From Karstenula rhodostoma CBS 690.94 (taxonomy: Eukaryota > Ascomycota > Dothideomycetes > Pleosporales > Didymosphaeriaceae), in the NCBI GenBank assembly GCA_010093485.1, contig MU001494.1:2449937-2513936 (forward strand): a stretch of DNA of 64,000 nucleotides. Reading direction: 5' to 3'. This document shows positions 22,420 through 33,238 of this stretch, piece after piece (within the stretch, counting starts at the first letter, position 1; each line of letters begins with the position of its first letter). The position numbers and the translations under genes are program-made. The notes below the pieces were generated by a model that was not told where the DNA came from, ran no database searches, and saw only the letters and a program-made list of their open reading frames with translations.

Positions 22420-23295
22420 CTAACACGCGCAACCCTCCTTTGCACCTTGCGGCCCTGCACTGCCCAAGTTCACCCGCGCGTCTTCCTGCCTGCCGCTGAG
22501 GTTGGTCTGTCCGCCAGCACCGCGCGGGCCCTTGAGGCTCGTCTCGGGGATGGCGTTGGCAATCGCCGTGAACACCTCTGCCACGTTCTGTCCGGTCTTG
22601 GCACTCGTCTCGAAGAACAAGAGGCCCTCCTCGTCTGCGTATGTCTTCGCGGTTTTGGTAGGGACTCTCCTCGCGTCTGTGCCGTCGTCCTCGTCCGCTT
22701 CCTCGCCCTCTGCTGCCGGCGCGGCGTCCGCGTCTTCCGGGCTCTCTTCGTCCGCTGCCGCCGCCAAATCGAACTTGTTACCCACAAGCGAAATCACGAT
22801 GCCAGGCGACGCTTGACGGTGTAGTTCGGCGACCCAGTGTTGGGCTTTTGTGAGCGACGACGGCTTGGTGATGTCGTAGACGACCAGCGCAGCCTGTGCG
22901 TTGCGATAGTACATGGGCGCCAGAGAGGCGAAGCGTTCTTGGCCGGCGGTATCCCAGATCTCGAACTTGATGGTTCGCGTCGGGAGGTTGCACTTCTGCG
23001 TAAGGAAAGCGGCTCCTATCGTGGGCTCTTTGTTCTCCTGGAAGTCGTTGTTGACGAAGCGCATGACCAGCGATGACTACTACGCAGTCAGTATGCGTGA
23101 AGCTCCTGAAAAACACGTCGCTGGGCCAAAAGCTCGAGTGCTCTACACTGCGCTAGGATGCGATGGACAATCCGAAGCCTAGTATAACTCGAACTTTCAG
23201 CTCGGTGGGTTCTTGCCTACCTTTCCGACAGCTGCCTCTCCCAGCAGTACCAGCTTGACGCTGCTGCTGGGTTTCGGTTGTGAAGCGTCCGCCAT
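22420..23295 (-). CDS. Rab5-type small GTPase (Ypt5/Vps21-like)
   Basis: Two exons (23295-23221, 23076-22420; intron 144 nt) encode 243 residues. The intron splits the P-loop: exon 1 ends LLGEAAVGK and exon 2 begins SSLVMRF. The remaining G motifs are EPTIGAAF (G2), WDTAGQERF (G3), GNKFD (G4) and ETSAKT (G5). [15 protein letters not shown] is typical of the Rab5 group. An acidic insertion of about 35 residues (Asp/Glu/Ala-rich) sits between G4 and G5 and makes the protein longer than the usual 205-220. The C-terminus ends CAC, a prenylation signal for geranylgeranylation. Rab5 proteins control early endosome fusion and endocytic traffic. The start at 23295 opens [20 protein letters not shown] and is preferred because an upstream in-frame extension has no conserved sequence. 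Confidence 0.95.
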
Positions 23296-23761
23296 GGCGG
23301 GCTGGGTATCGGTATGCGCGCGAGTAACGGATTCGAAGTTAAATGTGTGCTTTAGTCCGCCGAGCGAAGGGTGTTGGGTCGTTGAATAATGGAGAATGTG
23401 AGGGTGTAGGCAGACAGTTTGATGCCATGACGACTGCCGTTGATGGGCTTGGGCGTCCGTCGCACGCGCCATGATACGCTAATCCGCATTCGGAAGCATC
23501 AAAGCGGAGCTTTCTCATAGGTGCGTACGCTCTCTATACTTGCAGTCTCCATTCACTAATGTGGACCAGGTTGATCCACATAAAAACATCGAGTGTCACC
23601 TCGAGAGTGTCGCAGTGGTCTTAGCTCGTTGATCAAATTCACCCGCACTCAACGATGAATTGGTAGGAAACCTTCACCACCATGTACACAGCTAGTTGCA
23701 TAACTACGCCCACGATCATGTTCCCCGCAAAGTCGTCTCAATTCTCATCACTTTCAACTAC
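23296..23761. other. Intergenic
   Basis: This is the promoter side of the Rab5 gene (right) and the 3' flank of the MRJP-type gene (left end of that minus-strand gene). No further gene seen. Confidence 0.5.
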
Positions 23762-25033
23762 TCAAACCGCGGGCCCAGCACCGATCCACATCCTGTACGA
23801 CCTAAACGGTCCCCTCCTTGCATCAACGTTATTATACTGCCTCCCCGGACTCAACTCCAACTGGTTTGTGTTGAAGTACAGCCAACCATCCCATATCGCC
23901 GCACTGTCTGCATGCTGTATCAATGCGTTCCTCACTAACGTCTTGACCACATAATCCTTCGCCGGCACTGGCTCCAGCGCGTTCGAACTCCCAGGCGGAA
24001 CGCCGTTCACTGTTTCATTGACGGCAGCTTGCAGCGTGTCAACGTAGAAGATAGCATTGTGCTCGCTCGCGCAAATGTACACGCGCCCCTTGTCATCGGC
24101 TGTGAGACCTGCTTGCTCGGTACCGCACTGCCCTGGGTCTTGCACATACGCCAGCAAGTCTTCGTCTGAGATCGAATTGTCGATGATTGCGGCTTGGGAG
24201 ATGTAGTAGAAGCGGCGTGACGCAAGCACACCCCAGTACACGTTTCCCGATGCCAGTGCGATGCCATCCGAGCCTGTGGTGATGAATGACTTGCGGGTCC
24301 CGTTCCAGTTGTAAACAGGCTGGCCGTTATACACGCCCACATAACCCTCGTCTGAACGCGTATACGTTGTGTTGAATAATCTTCGATGTGTAGTGCCAGT
24401 GGCCAGATCAACAGAGAGGATAGAGCCAGCATCTGACTCATCGGTGATGAACGCGTAGCCGCCATCCCCAAGCGTGTTATTGATGCGCACATCGTTTGCG
24501 TTCATATCATCGTAATACAGCTGCGAGGGAATGACATATGTCCGCAGTAACTCTCCAGCCAGTGAGAAACTCATTATCTTAGCCCCATATTCGACCGCAG
24601 CTTTTTCTCCTGGCGGGATACCGGAATCGACAACCCAAAGTTGATTGACGTTATCCAAGACGACGTTTTGTACATTGATGAAGCAGGTGCTGGCGTTCTG
24701 GCCAGTGGTGCAGTTTTGAATGGCAGCGGAGGGCCACGGCTCCTCCGTTTCGAAAGAAGTACACTTAACAACATTCTCTGGCGTAGGACCAGAGTTCCGA
24801 GGGTACGTTAGGTATAGAACCAGATTTGGATCGATAGCAAGGCCAGTTGGCGCCCTTATTGATTCGTGCACAGGCTCGATTTTGGGACCGACGATGGTGA
24901 AATCTGTTGGGCAGACCCCGATGGTGCTGTTGGCGTTTTTTGGCACGGGTGCTGGACATGTCGTGGGGAATTGCGCAACTGTTGCAGAGAGGATGGCAAG
25001 AATCGCCGGTAAAATAGCTTGTTTGGATATCAT
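23762..25033 (-). CDS. Secreted MRJP/yellow-family protein
   Basis: A single exon encodes 423 residues with an N-terminal signal peptide (MISKQAILPAILAILSATVA). The body resembles the major royal jelly protein/yellow six-bladed propeller: RAPTGLAIDPNLVLYLTYPR, VQNVVLDNVNQLWVVDSG, YAFITDESDAGSILSVDLATG, GSDGIALASGNVYWGVLASR, AGLTADDKGRVYICASEHNA and HADSAAIWDGWLYFNTNQL. Many N-x-S/T sites suggest glycosylation in the secretory path. Fungal members are extracellular with poorly known function; insect relatives act in melanin metabolism. The length matches the family. It is intronless and starts at a true ATG. No linked pathway genes are evident. Confidence 0.9.
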   Translation of the reverse strand: MISKQAILPAILAILSATVAQFPTTCPAPVPKNANSTIGVCPTDFTIVGPKIEPVHESIRAPTGLAIDPNLVLYLTYPRNSGPTPENVVKCTSFETEEPWPSAAIQNCTTGQNASTCFINVQNVVLDNVNQLWVVDSGIPPGEKAAVEYGAKIMSFSLAGELLRTYVIPSQLYYDDMNANDVRINNTLGDGGYAFITDESDAGSILSVDLATGTTHRRLFNTTYTRSDEGYVGVYNGQPVYNWNGTRKSFITTGSDGIALASGNVYWGVLASRRFYYISQAAIIDNSISDEDLLAYVQDPGQCGTEQAGLTADDKGRVYICASEHNAIFYVDTLQAAVNETVNGVPPGSSNALEPVPAKDYVVKTLVRNALIQHADSAAIWDGWLYFNTNQLELSPGRQYNNVDARRGPFRSYRMWIGAGPAV

Positions 25034-25582
25034 AGTCTCTGCGACTTGTTTGTAAGAGCAGCGGGAAATCGTCGATATCTTCGATGCAATTGCGACTGGC
25101 CAAAATTAGATTCAGTTAGATCTCAAAATGCCATGTGCATACCTCTAGATACGAGGCGTGGGGTGACAAGTTGTATTCACACCAAGACTCTTGGAAATCG
25201 AAGTGATGGACATTCCCCCTCTTCTATGGATTGACCCCGCAAACCTAGTTCTGCACGACGTCATTACCAATTAATATGAGGAAGCTGCAACTCGTTTCAC
25301 GAATCGATATCTCCAAGTCAGGAAGCTGCGAGTACCAAAGACCCTGGCATGATCAGCATGGAAAGCAATTAGAATTGATGTGGTTTTGTGGGTTAAAACC
25401 ACTTGTCCGGTAGAACAGCAACTCCGGATGTAACACAATGGCCGCTCAAAATACAGAAAGCCGACGGGTTATAATTGCAGGCGCTTTGAGAGAAATTGTT
25501 CACTGTCTATCTAGTGGACAAGACAATGAATCAAGAGTTGGCTCGATCATGTCAAATTTGACGCTGCCTACGTTGACATATC
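25034..25582. other. Intergenic
   Basis: Upstream region of the MRJP-type gene and downstream flank of the SnoaL-like gene. No supported gene. Confidence 0.5.
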
Positions 25583-26114
25583 TTACTTGTTCTGCGCACC
25601 AGTATCCTATCCTCGATTAGCACATAGTACCTCCCCGTCATTTCTCAACTGGTACTACTCACCAGATAGACCTGATAAAACTCCATCTTCACCTTCCCCT
25701 CCTCTTTAACCAACCTCGAATACGCAGCCCAATCCAGACTCGCCTCCCCGCCAGCCTTCAAACCGTACTTGACCGTCCCATGCAGCATCACCTCATTCGA
25801 GTTCGGGCCATACGGAAAAATCTTAATCGGGTTGTGCACGCGGCTCGCGACCTTCTCCCACAGACCCTTGCGGAGTGCGAGGATCTCTGGTTGCAAAAGT
25901 GAGCGAATGCATCGGTGACTCATCACGGCTGCTACGTGCCTTCTGGGCCCTGCGCCTTTTTCGAAGCCATCACGAGCGTCGCATCTTTGGTGAAGGAGTC
26001 GACATATACGTCGTGCGCGTCGGGGTTGTCGGACGTTGCGTAGAAGTCTTCGAAGAACTTCTTGAAAGCGGGGTCGAAGGGTATCGAGGGGTATTCGGAG
26101 GTGTAGGATGACAT
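25583..26114 (-). CDS. SnoaL-like (NTF2-fold) protein
   Basis: I read three exons: 26114-25940, 25886-25663 and a tiny 25591-25583. The protein would have 135 residues. It starts MSSYTSEYPSIPFDPAFKKF and contains FFEDFYATSDNPDAHDVYVD, a segment with D-SFTKDATLVM, and after the splice EILALRKGLWEKVASRVHNP, then KIFPYGPNSNEVMLHGTVKY. That is the SnoaL/NTF2-like cone fold often annotated as SnoaL-like domain in fungi. The first intron only keeps phase if spliced as GC-AG (GAAG|GCACGT ... AACCAG|AG). The GT four bases later would put a frameshift into the conserved EILALRKGLW block. The last exon (codons for Asn-Lys-stop) is tentative; reading through the GTGAGT donor would instead add VSSTS. The function (isomerase, cyclase or binding protein) is unknown. 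Confidence 0.8.
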
Positions 26115-26608
26115 GGTGGTTTCAGGTTTTTGGGATTATTGTTAGGGAACGGTAAGGTGTGTTATTGTCTTCCAGGACGAGCATTTATGGAGACCTTGAC
26201 GTAACTATGTCCGAGGTCCTGCGTCGGGTAGCGCATTTGCGTGGCAATGGTCCACCATCGTTTGCTGCGCAAGGAGTAAAGGCAGGAACAACACTCCCCA
26301 AGATGTGCATACTGTTAAATACGTTGGAGTCTTGATTGAACGCCGCACACCCGCGTTCAAGACTTGTCGTTAAGAGCGCTGGGCGGTTTACTGGTCTTGG
26401 TGAGTACCGGCCCCACTCGTTTGCGATTCGATCGTGGTTGGGCTGGTAGCCTTTGCCCCAACTAGCTTCGGTACTACCCCACACGAACACGCTGGAAGAA
26501 AATCTTCTCATCGGAAATGAGAGCGAGAGCTGTTTATTTGCTCGACTGGAATGTATTTAGTGGTATATATATGCAGTATAAGAGCAAACTCATATCAAAT
26601 CACCGAAA
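26115..26608. other. Intergenic
   Basis: Contains the SnoaL-gene promoter and the tRNA 5' flank, with AT-rich DNA just before the tRNA. No protein-coding gene supported. Confidence 0.5.
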
Positions 26609-26714
26609 GCCCGGCTAGCTCAATCGGTAGAGCGTGAGACTCTTAAGTATTCACGGTCTAATCACTCGATTACGCGGTATCTCAAGGTTGTGGGTTCGAC
26701 CCCCACGTCGGGCT
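26609..26714 (+). tRNA. tRNA-Lys (anticodon CTT) with a 33-nt intron
   Basis: A full cloverleaf folds after removing 26646-26678. The acceptor stem is GCCCGGC paired with GTCGGGC (one G-U). The D arm reads GCTCAATCGGTAGAGC, the anticodon stem TGAGA/TCTCA with loop CTCTTAA, and the T arm GTGGG-TTCGACC-CCCAC. The anticodon at 26642-26644 is CTT, which reads AAG lysine codons. The intron follows the base 3' of the anticodon, the standard position for nuclear tRNA introns. Box A (TAGCTCAATCGG) and box B (GGTTCGACCC) are present. No CCA is encoded. A 3' run CCTTTTTGCGCTTTTTG supplies T-rich termination. Confidence 0.95.
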
Positions 26715-27332
26715 ACCTTTTTGCGCTTTTTGTAACCCGTCCATCCTCTTTGAACCTTTTTGCTCACCGTTCTATACCGAAACGTCTGACGCAGCAAGGC
26801 GGCTGGAAGGGTGTAAGCCAATTTCAGCGCCGTGGTGATGAAAGTGGTAGTGACGCGCGTCGCTTCTCTTTTTGTGACCTGCTTGAGCTCGAAACGGTAG
26901 GTTAACTGCATAGATAAGATTGCATACAAGTGCAGAAAGCTTTAATGACACGTCGGGCTTTACTGATGTGTGCTGTATTGTATGGGGTTTATAACCATGC
27001 GATTTAATAGAATAATAGCTGATTATTTAAGCTTTTGTTTGTCTAGAGTCTTGCGGTCCATACCACTAAGACTACGTAAGCCTTTTGTCTAGCAAGACCG
27101 AAAGACAATTGTTGCAAGATCTAATGAGACTAAAAAAAGATGCGAGAAGACCAGACGGTCCAGTCAAATATCTGCAGATCCACAACACTTGGGCGCATTT
27201 GGAGACCTGCATGGTTGGGGCCTCAGCTGGTCACGCTTTTCGTCGTATTTAACCCGGGCAGGTGTCTTCCCTCAACCTTCCTCGTTCTCCACCCAGCCGC
27301 TGCAACTTGCTGAATATTACCGATCCAGCAAC
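26715..27332. other. Intergenic
   Basis: AT-rich region with no supported gene; contains the promoter of the CorA-type gene. Confidence 0.5.
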
Positions 27333-29902
27333 ATGGCAGCAAGCTCGCAGCATATGGGAATCAAATTTGCTGAGCAAGTAGACGAAGATAAACCGCCTTC
27401 ACTCAATCGGCGTCTACCGCGTCGCGCATCGACATTTCAATATGGTGCCCCAGCAGATTCCTCCTCGGATTCGGAACCGGACGGACGTCGCATCGAAAGC
27501 AGTAAGTCTCAGAAGCTGGCGAAACATAGCTCGTGGTATAGTAGGCTGCGCAGAGCACATTACAGAAACCAGAGGAAAGACAGCCAGACTCCAAGTCTAC
27601 CTGCGCCTGTACATCTAACCCAAACGAAAAACAATGCAGAAGGCGTCGAAGAGGGCTTCGAAGATATCGTTGATCGTTCTGTTGGAAGCACAGAATCGGT
27701 GCCTGTGAACGAACATCGTCGGGCTGGAATGTTCGATATCGAAGAAAATCGCAACAGTCCACCTCGCGCGCGATTCGGATTTCGGATCCCACGGCTGTTC
27801 TCAAAAAAGCCCCCCAAAGAGGAAGACGTTCAGAGCTCCTCGATGTACAGCAGTTACATTTATTCTTACTACAGAAGTTGCTCAACTGTTGTGTTGTCGT
27901 ACGATGATGCGATAGCAAAGAAGCTGATGGTATATCATTGTCGTAAGCAACTAGTACGCACTCATTTTCAGCAGCTTGCTGACTTCCTCGTAGACACGGA
28001 AATGTCACCCTTGACGACCAAGAGAAATATGACACGTTTTGACTCATCGAAACACAACCCGAACGTACTTGGGAGCGACCGTCAATATGTAAGTGCCTAG
28101 CTAAGTTGACTATAAGCATTACTCGTCTTAACATTGGAAAGCCCGAATTCCATATAGGACTCACCAAAGCGTTCACAGTAAGGGCTTTGCAAATCTCGTC
28201 GAGGATATGACTGATATAGATACTAGGCCGCTTACACTGATGAGGCACCGAACGCAGTCAAATTAGTGTAACAAGCCCCCATCATATACTCATTGTTGTT
28301 CCAAGGACTGACGATTGAACAGCCTTATTCACAACGATGAAGAAGCAATGTCAGGACTGTTTCGAGACGTCCATAGTGACAGTCCGTGGTTCGCCACCTA
28401 CGGCTCACGACTACGGAACCAGATCCAATCTGAGGGCCTACATGCACTGCCCAGGAAGACACAGCTGTATCGAATACGGAATGACGAGAAACGTCAGATG
28501 GCCCACGGCGCTATTTGTATCAACCATTGGGTGGATGCACTCCCAGACGACGATGAGGAGGCAAACGACAAGAATGACGACAGTAGCAGCGACGATGATA
28601 CCGATCCGCGCACGGTCGAGAATGATCAGCTTCAACAGCTGATTATATTTTGGCAGTACCGACGGTCATTTGAGCCGGGCTTCCACGACGAGGCAACAAT
28701 CGCGCCTGATTCCGTGCCTATGCATGATCCCGATCTCATCGAGCCTGTTCCGGAAACGGTAGCAAGGACGGGTGCGAATCCGAAGTCACTCACGATGCCA
28801 CACGCAAAATCGGCAAATACCGCGGCAGCTGGATCAACTTCAGCCGCACACAGAAAGAACAAGAGATCTGCCGCGACTTCACAGAATGTTGAAGAGTGGC
28901 GAGAGCCTCTCCTTCGATCGAACATGATCGTCGTCTTCGAGAAATCAGTGATCAGGTCCCGCAACAGGAAATCCATCGTACTCGACGATCTAGACGCAGC
29001 TGTGTCTTCTGGTAGCCTTCTTGTTGATAAAGCGAATATGCACACGTCCAACGAAAATCTGAAGGGTTTGAATGACATACACTCGATCGAGGATGTGATT
29101 GAGAGAGTCTTTGAGAGCCTGGAAGAGGATTTGAACATGAGGATTGACTCATACGTCGCTCGATGCGCAAGGCTTGAAAGAGAAGTACACAAAAAGCCCG
29201 AGAATGACAGCAATTCCCGGAAGCTTTGGCTGTGCTCCAGGCAGTTCCAAATGGTCAAGAAGAAGATAAACACGATCGCATTTCTGGTGGACGATATCCG
29301 CCATCATCTCATCCAAGGAGGCATCAGTCACGACTTTCTATCTCTTTTGCCATCGAGGCTTAAGATCATTGCGTATGATGTCGATGAAGACTTGAGAAAG
29401 CCGGTCGTAGAGATGATCGACCTCGTTTACAAATCGATCAGCATCAATGATGCTCGACGGTCGATGGAACTCAACGCAAGCTTGTGGCGCCTGAGTTGGG
29501 TCACGTTCATATTCTTGCCACTGACATTTCTGGTTGGCTTCTTCGGGATGAACGTGAACGTATTCGCTAATGATCCGGCTCTGCAGTGGTAAGGCAATCC
29601 AATTCTACTTCAACGTCCTGCCCCATTGCTAACACGTAAAGGTACTTCATCGCTGCGATACCATTTGTGAGTCGGTCGCTCCCGTCAATGCCGTGTCAAA
29701 TGCGCTAACCGAAGTGGCATAGTTCATATGCATTATGATCTCCTGGCTGCTCTTCAAACATCTCATGGACAAGTACCCTTCGTTCAAAGACCTGTTAAAT
29801 GCCATCAACCGAGAGCGTCCTCGAGCAAGAAGGCCGACACCGACTCGGGATGCCACTTACATCGAATCACACCATGTGTCTTCCCGTACGGAGCGTTACT
29901 AA
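27333..29902 (+). CDS. CorA-type Mg2+ transporter
   Basis: The C-terminal half is a CorA-family magnesium channel. Coiled helices lead into LNASLWRLSWVTFIFLPLTF, then TM1 with LVGFFGMNVNVF, which contains the GMN signature. After two introns TM2 follows: YFIAAIPFFICIMISWLLFK. The cytosolic tail ends TERY-stop at 29902. My model uses exons 27333-28088, a 20-nt micro-exon 28158-28177, 28323-29588, 29642-29666 and 29723-29902, which sum to 748 residues in one frame. The two 3' introns are strongly supported. The micro-exon is inferred because it is the only phase-compatible link I found between the N-terminal frame and the long third exon. The N-terminal 250 residues are Ser/Arg-rich and disordered, followed by an acidic Asp/Glu tract. 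Such long N-termini are common in fungal CorA relatives of the plasma membrane. Confidence 0.82.
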
Positions 29903-29992
29903 GAATATACGAATCGCGGCTTCACGCACATGCTCATCATCGCGTTTAACAGACGTTCGTCATTACCGCACCCCCTCGTAATACATCACTGT

Positions 29993-31137
29993 CTATATCT
30001 GCCCAAAAACGGCCAAACTATCAAACGCCTTCCCACTCGAATCAACCATCAAATTACTTCCGCACGAGCTCCCCAGCCCCGCATTATCAATCCACGCCGG
30101 CTCCCAGTAGAAAAGCCCCGTACCCCTGCCCCCCGACACCCCCGACACGCGCTTCGCAACCTCCTTCATCCACGTCTTCTGCCCCGTGCTACTGAACGGG
30201 ATGCTCTTCGCGTCGCTCGGGAAGGCGTAGGCAGGGTTGGAACAGCTGACGGGCCAGTTGGTCTCAACGACCATGATTTCTTTGCTCCACTTTGAGGAGA
30301 TGATATTCAGGGAGGAGGAGAGCGAGGAGAGGGTCGCCGCAGAGTTGTAGAAGGGGTAGCAGGAGACGGCGATGACGTCGAAGGCGTCGGTCCAGAAGCC
30401 GCCGCCGGAGTTGAGGACGGTGTCGTACCTGCGATGAGGGTCAGCCTGCATGCCATGCACTTCAAGGGTAGGGAGGGGATAAAGGGGAAGGGAGGTACGC
30501 ACCACCAGGTCTGCGTGTCAGACTTCCACCCATTGTCAAGGTGGACCAGGATCTTGGGCTTGGGCGACATGTTACTCTCCTTGATGCCGTTGCTCGCGCT
30601 TTTCAGCAGCCGCGAGACCGTCTTGGGACCATCCGAGTTGGACAGCTTGCCCGTGTTCCACAGCAGACCGGGCGTGATTTCGTTCCCTATGCTCACCAGC
30701 GCGAGATTAATCCCATTCGACGCAAACGAGTTCATCACGTCATTCGTATACTTCCACACCTGCGTGACCAGCGCATCTGTCGACAGACTCGCCCACGCAG
30801 CAGGCTTCGTCTGGTGCGCGGGATCCGCCCACGTGTCGCTGTAGTGGAAGTCGAGGTAGATCTGCAGCCCGACGGCCTGCGCGCGTTTCGCGAGCTTGAT
30901 GTTGTAGTCGAGGTTGTAGTTGCCGTCGGAGGGGTTCACCCAGATCCTTTGCCGCACGGTGTTGACGCCGGAGTTCTTCAGGATGGTCTCGAGAGGTTGG
31001 ACTTGGCCGGCGGTGTTTTTGTATGTGCGGCCGGCTTTTTCTTCGACGAGAAGAGAGGACCAGTCTACGCCTTTGTAGGCGAGGGCTGCGAGGCTGGGGG
31101 CTGCGAAGAACGCTGGGAGAAGGGAAGTGAGGCGCAT
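29993..31137 (-). CDS. Arabinogalactan endo-1,4-beta-galactanase (GH53)
   Basis: Two exons (31137-30503, 30428-29993; intron 74 nt) encode 356 residues. The signal peptide is MRLTSLLPAFFAAPSLAALA. GH53 landmarks are YKGVDWSSLLVEEKAG, GVNTVRQRIWVNPSDGNYNL, LQIYLDFHYSDTWADPAHQT, the acid/base Glu in LVSIGNEITPG, and the nucleophile Glu in IMVVETNWPVSC, followed by GLFYWEPAWIDN near the C-terminus. The enzyme cleaves beta-1,4-galactan side chains of pectin outside the cell, releasing galacto-oligosaccharides, which points to a plant-associated lifestyle. Length and catalytic residues match functional members. It is convergent with the CorA gene, 90 nt between stops. Confidence 0.96.
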
Positions 31138-31737
31138 GGTGGTCTAGCACGGCAGGAGTGCGATCGACACCCCATTTCGCGCAGTCTCTATATTCTTCTT
31201 ATAAACAGTTTCACGCCCCCTACTATTCTGTGTTGAGGTCTGTGTCCGTTCATATTGTTTAGCAAAAAAACGGATCGTCTACGCGGGACGTGGGGAATCT
31301 TGCGCCAATGAGGTTCTGTTTCAGGACGTGCAGTGTCACCGGGTATGTTAGGTAGACTGCTGACAGGGCAAAAGGTGTATTTAGCGGGGTCCGGGGATAT
31401 AATATCGCCTACGAATCATCCTGGATTGGGCTCGTTAATATGATCGCGTGATGGCGCTGCGCCGGCTCCGGACTATTTAGCATTCAGACCCGGAACTTGT
31501 ACGAATCGATTTGAATTTATACATACATCGGGGAAACTATCCGTCGCGGAGCTTCAGACTAGGGCACGTTGAGATGCGCACCGGGTGCTGTTCTGTTATA
31601 GGCGTAGTCGACGATGAATTGCGGTGTGGTGTTGGATTAACGACGCTAAGACAGTGAATTGGCTGGGTGGCGATACATGGCTATGTTACAGTAGCTGACG
31701 ATGCAAGAAGATCAAGAAAGTGCACTGACCTGCACAC
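31138..31737. other. Intergenic
   Basis: Upstream region of the GH53 gene and 3' flank of the SDH assembly factor gene. Nothing else supported. Confidence 0.5.
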
Positions 31738-32826
31738 CTACTTGTCGAACTGTCGGATCTCAGGCATCATTCCCAATCCACCGGTACCCTTGGTTCCTTG
31801 ACCCAGATCTTTCGCACCAACCTTTGCACCCCCTTCCTGCGCGCCGCCAGCACTCTTGCGTGTGACATGATCCCTTAACATAGTGAGAATATCGCTATCC
31901 TTCCACCTCGCCGGCACAGGCCGATAAGCGGGCTTGAATGTGCCGATTGTCTGCGCCCACTCCCCTTTCGCAGGCGCTCGCTTCCACTCATCCTGCTCCT
32001 GGCCCTTCGCATTTTCGGTCGCCAACTCTCCCGACTGCCCCTCGGCCGTTTCGATGGATGTTGGGGTGGGTTCTTGCGTCGCCCAGTAGTAAATATCCCA
32101 GTCGTTCTCGTCGAGGAAAAGATCGAATTGTTCAAGTTGCGAGGAGGTCATGGTGGCGAGGTTTGCATCGGCGAAGGTGGACATGAGAAGCTCACTTTCG
32201 AGGGTTCCCCTCTTGCGGCACTGATCTGGAGGCTGTTAGTGATGTTGAAGTGTCGCGTATCCACAAACAACGTCTCGATCCCCGGCTACATTCGATAAAA
32301 AAAGGGAGGTGACAAGCGTGCTGTGGATGGGGTTAGGAAACGGACATAATAACCTCGCCCGCATGGTGTTCTGGTCCTCGCCCGTTCGTCTCAATGGCTC
32401 CACCTTGAAGCTTGCACCTTCCATTTCTCCTACACCAAGCTCCGTTGTACCCTTCAGGTCCTTGTTCGACCCACTGGCGTCCTCGCTCTTGCTGCTTTGT
32501 GTGCCACCAGTCATGCGCTCCGTGTTCTCGGGTACAGCGTCTTTCGGCGCAAAGCCTGGTTCCACCGAAGTGACCAGCTCGGGGGGCGGCGCGTCCTTGC
32601 CTACGCTAGGCATCTCGTTCGCGATGGTCGAGGTAGTGTTGGTCATGTGAGGGTTGAGTGGCCTGGATGTCTGGATCCTGCGATACTCGGGAGCCGTGTC
32701 GTTGGCGCGTTTGTTCAGCGCTTCAAACTCGTTGCATCGCGCGGCGTAGATAGAGAATGATCGCGCTGGCTGGTGGAGCGACAAAAGAGCTCGAGAGGAG
32801 CGGACGGCAAGACGTGCGTGTGCCAT
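31738..32826 (-). CDS. SDH5: Succinate dehydrogenase assembly factor 2, mitochondrial
   Basis: Two exons (32826-32346, 32225-31738; intron 120 nt) encode 322 residues. The splice restores the family core [19 protein letters not shown], then [20 protein letters not shown], and [20 protein letters not shown], ending WATQ. SDHAF2/Sdh5 is the matrix factor that promotes FAD attachment to the succinate dehydrogenase flavoprotein Sdh1. The N-terminus ([20 protein letters not shown]) is Arg/Ser-rich like a mitochondrial presequence. The protein is roughly twice the usual 150-170 residues because of a disordered insert of about 100 residues before the core and a longer tail. [18 protein letters not shown] near the C-terminus is also conserved in fungal members. 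Start chosen at ATG 32826 because upstream in-frame codons lack conserved features. Confidence 0.93.
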
Positions 32827-33238
32827 TTCTGTATTACACGGCCAAAGGTGCTGTGTCAATTGGTGATGAATATGGGTTGTAGAGGATGGGAGTGCACTGC
32901 AAAAATGGTTGATGTCATGGCTTGGCAAATTAGTAACCTAGATACCGAGGTCATCGATTCTGTGTTGGACAAGATCAGTTGGGTAAATGATACTCTAGAT
33001 ATCGATCGCACACATGTACTGCATGTGTCTCAAAATTTTGATGAGGTTACACGTGAGACGATGCAATTCTTGCTATTAACATTACTATACTACAATACAT
33101 ACAGCGAACCGATCCCCATGCCCACGGCGCTTTTTTGCATTGCGTTTCCTGGACGAACTCCGCTCATGATGCACCATATCCTTTCCCTTGACACTCCTCT
33201 AAATGCTGAAAAGTCCAGTAATGCCGAGATATCCGTTA
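32827..33238. other. Intergenic
   Basis: Promoter side of SDH5 and 3' flank of the PRP24-type gene. No supported gene. Confidence 0.5.

Noticed and set aside
27403..28248. 281-codon minus-strand frame
   Set aside because: Antisense to the CorA-type gene, does not start with ATG, no domain.
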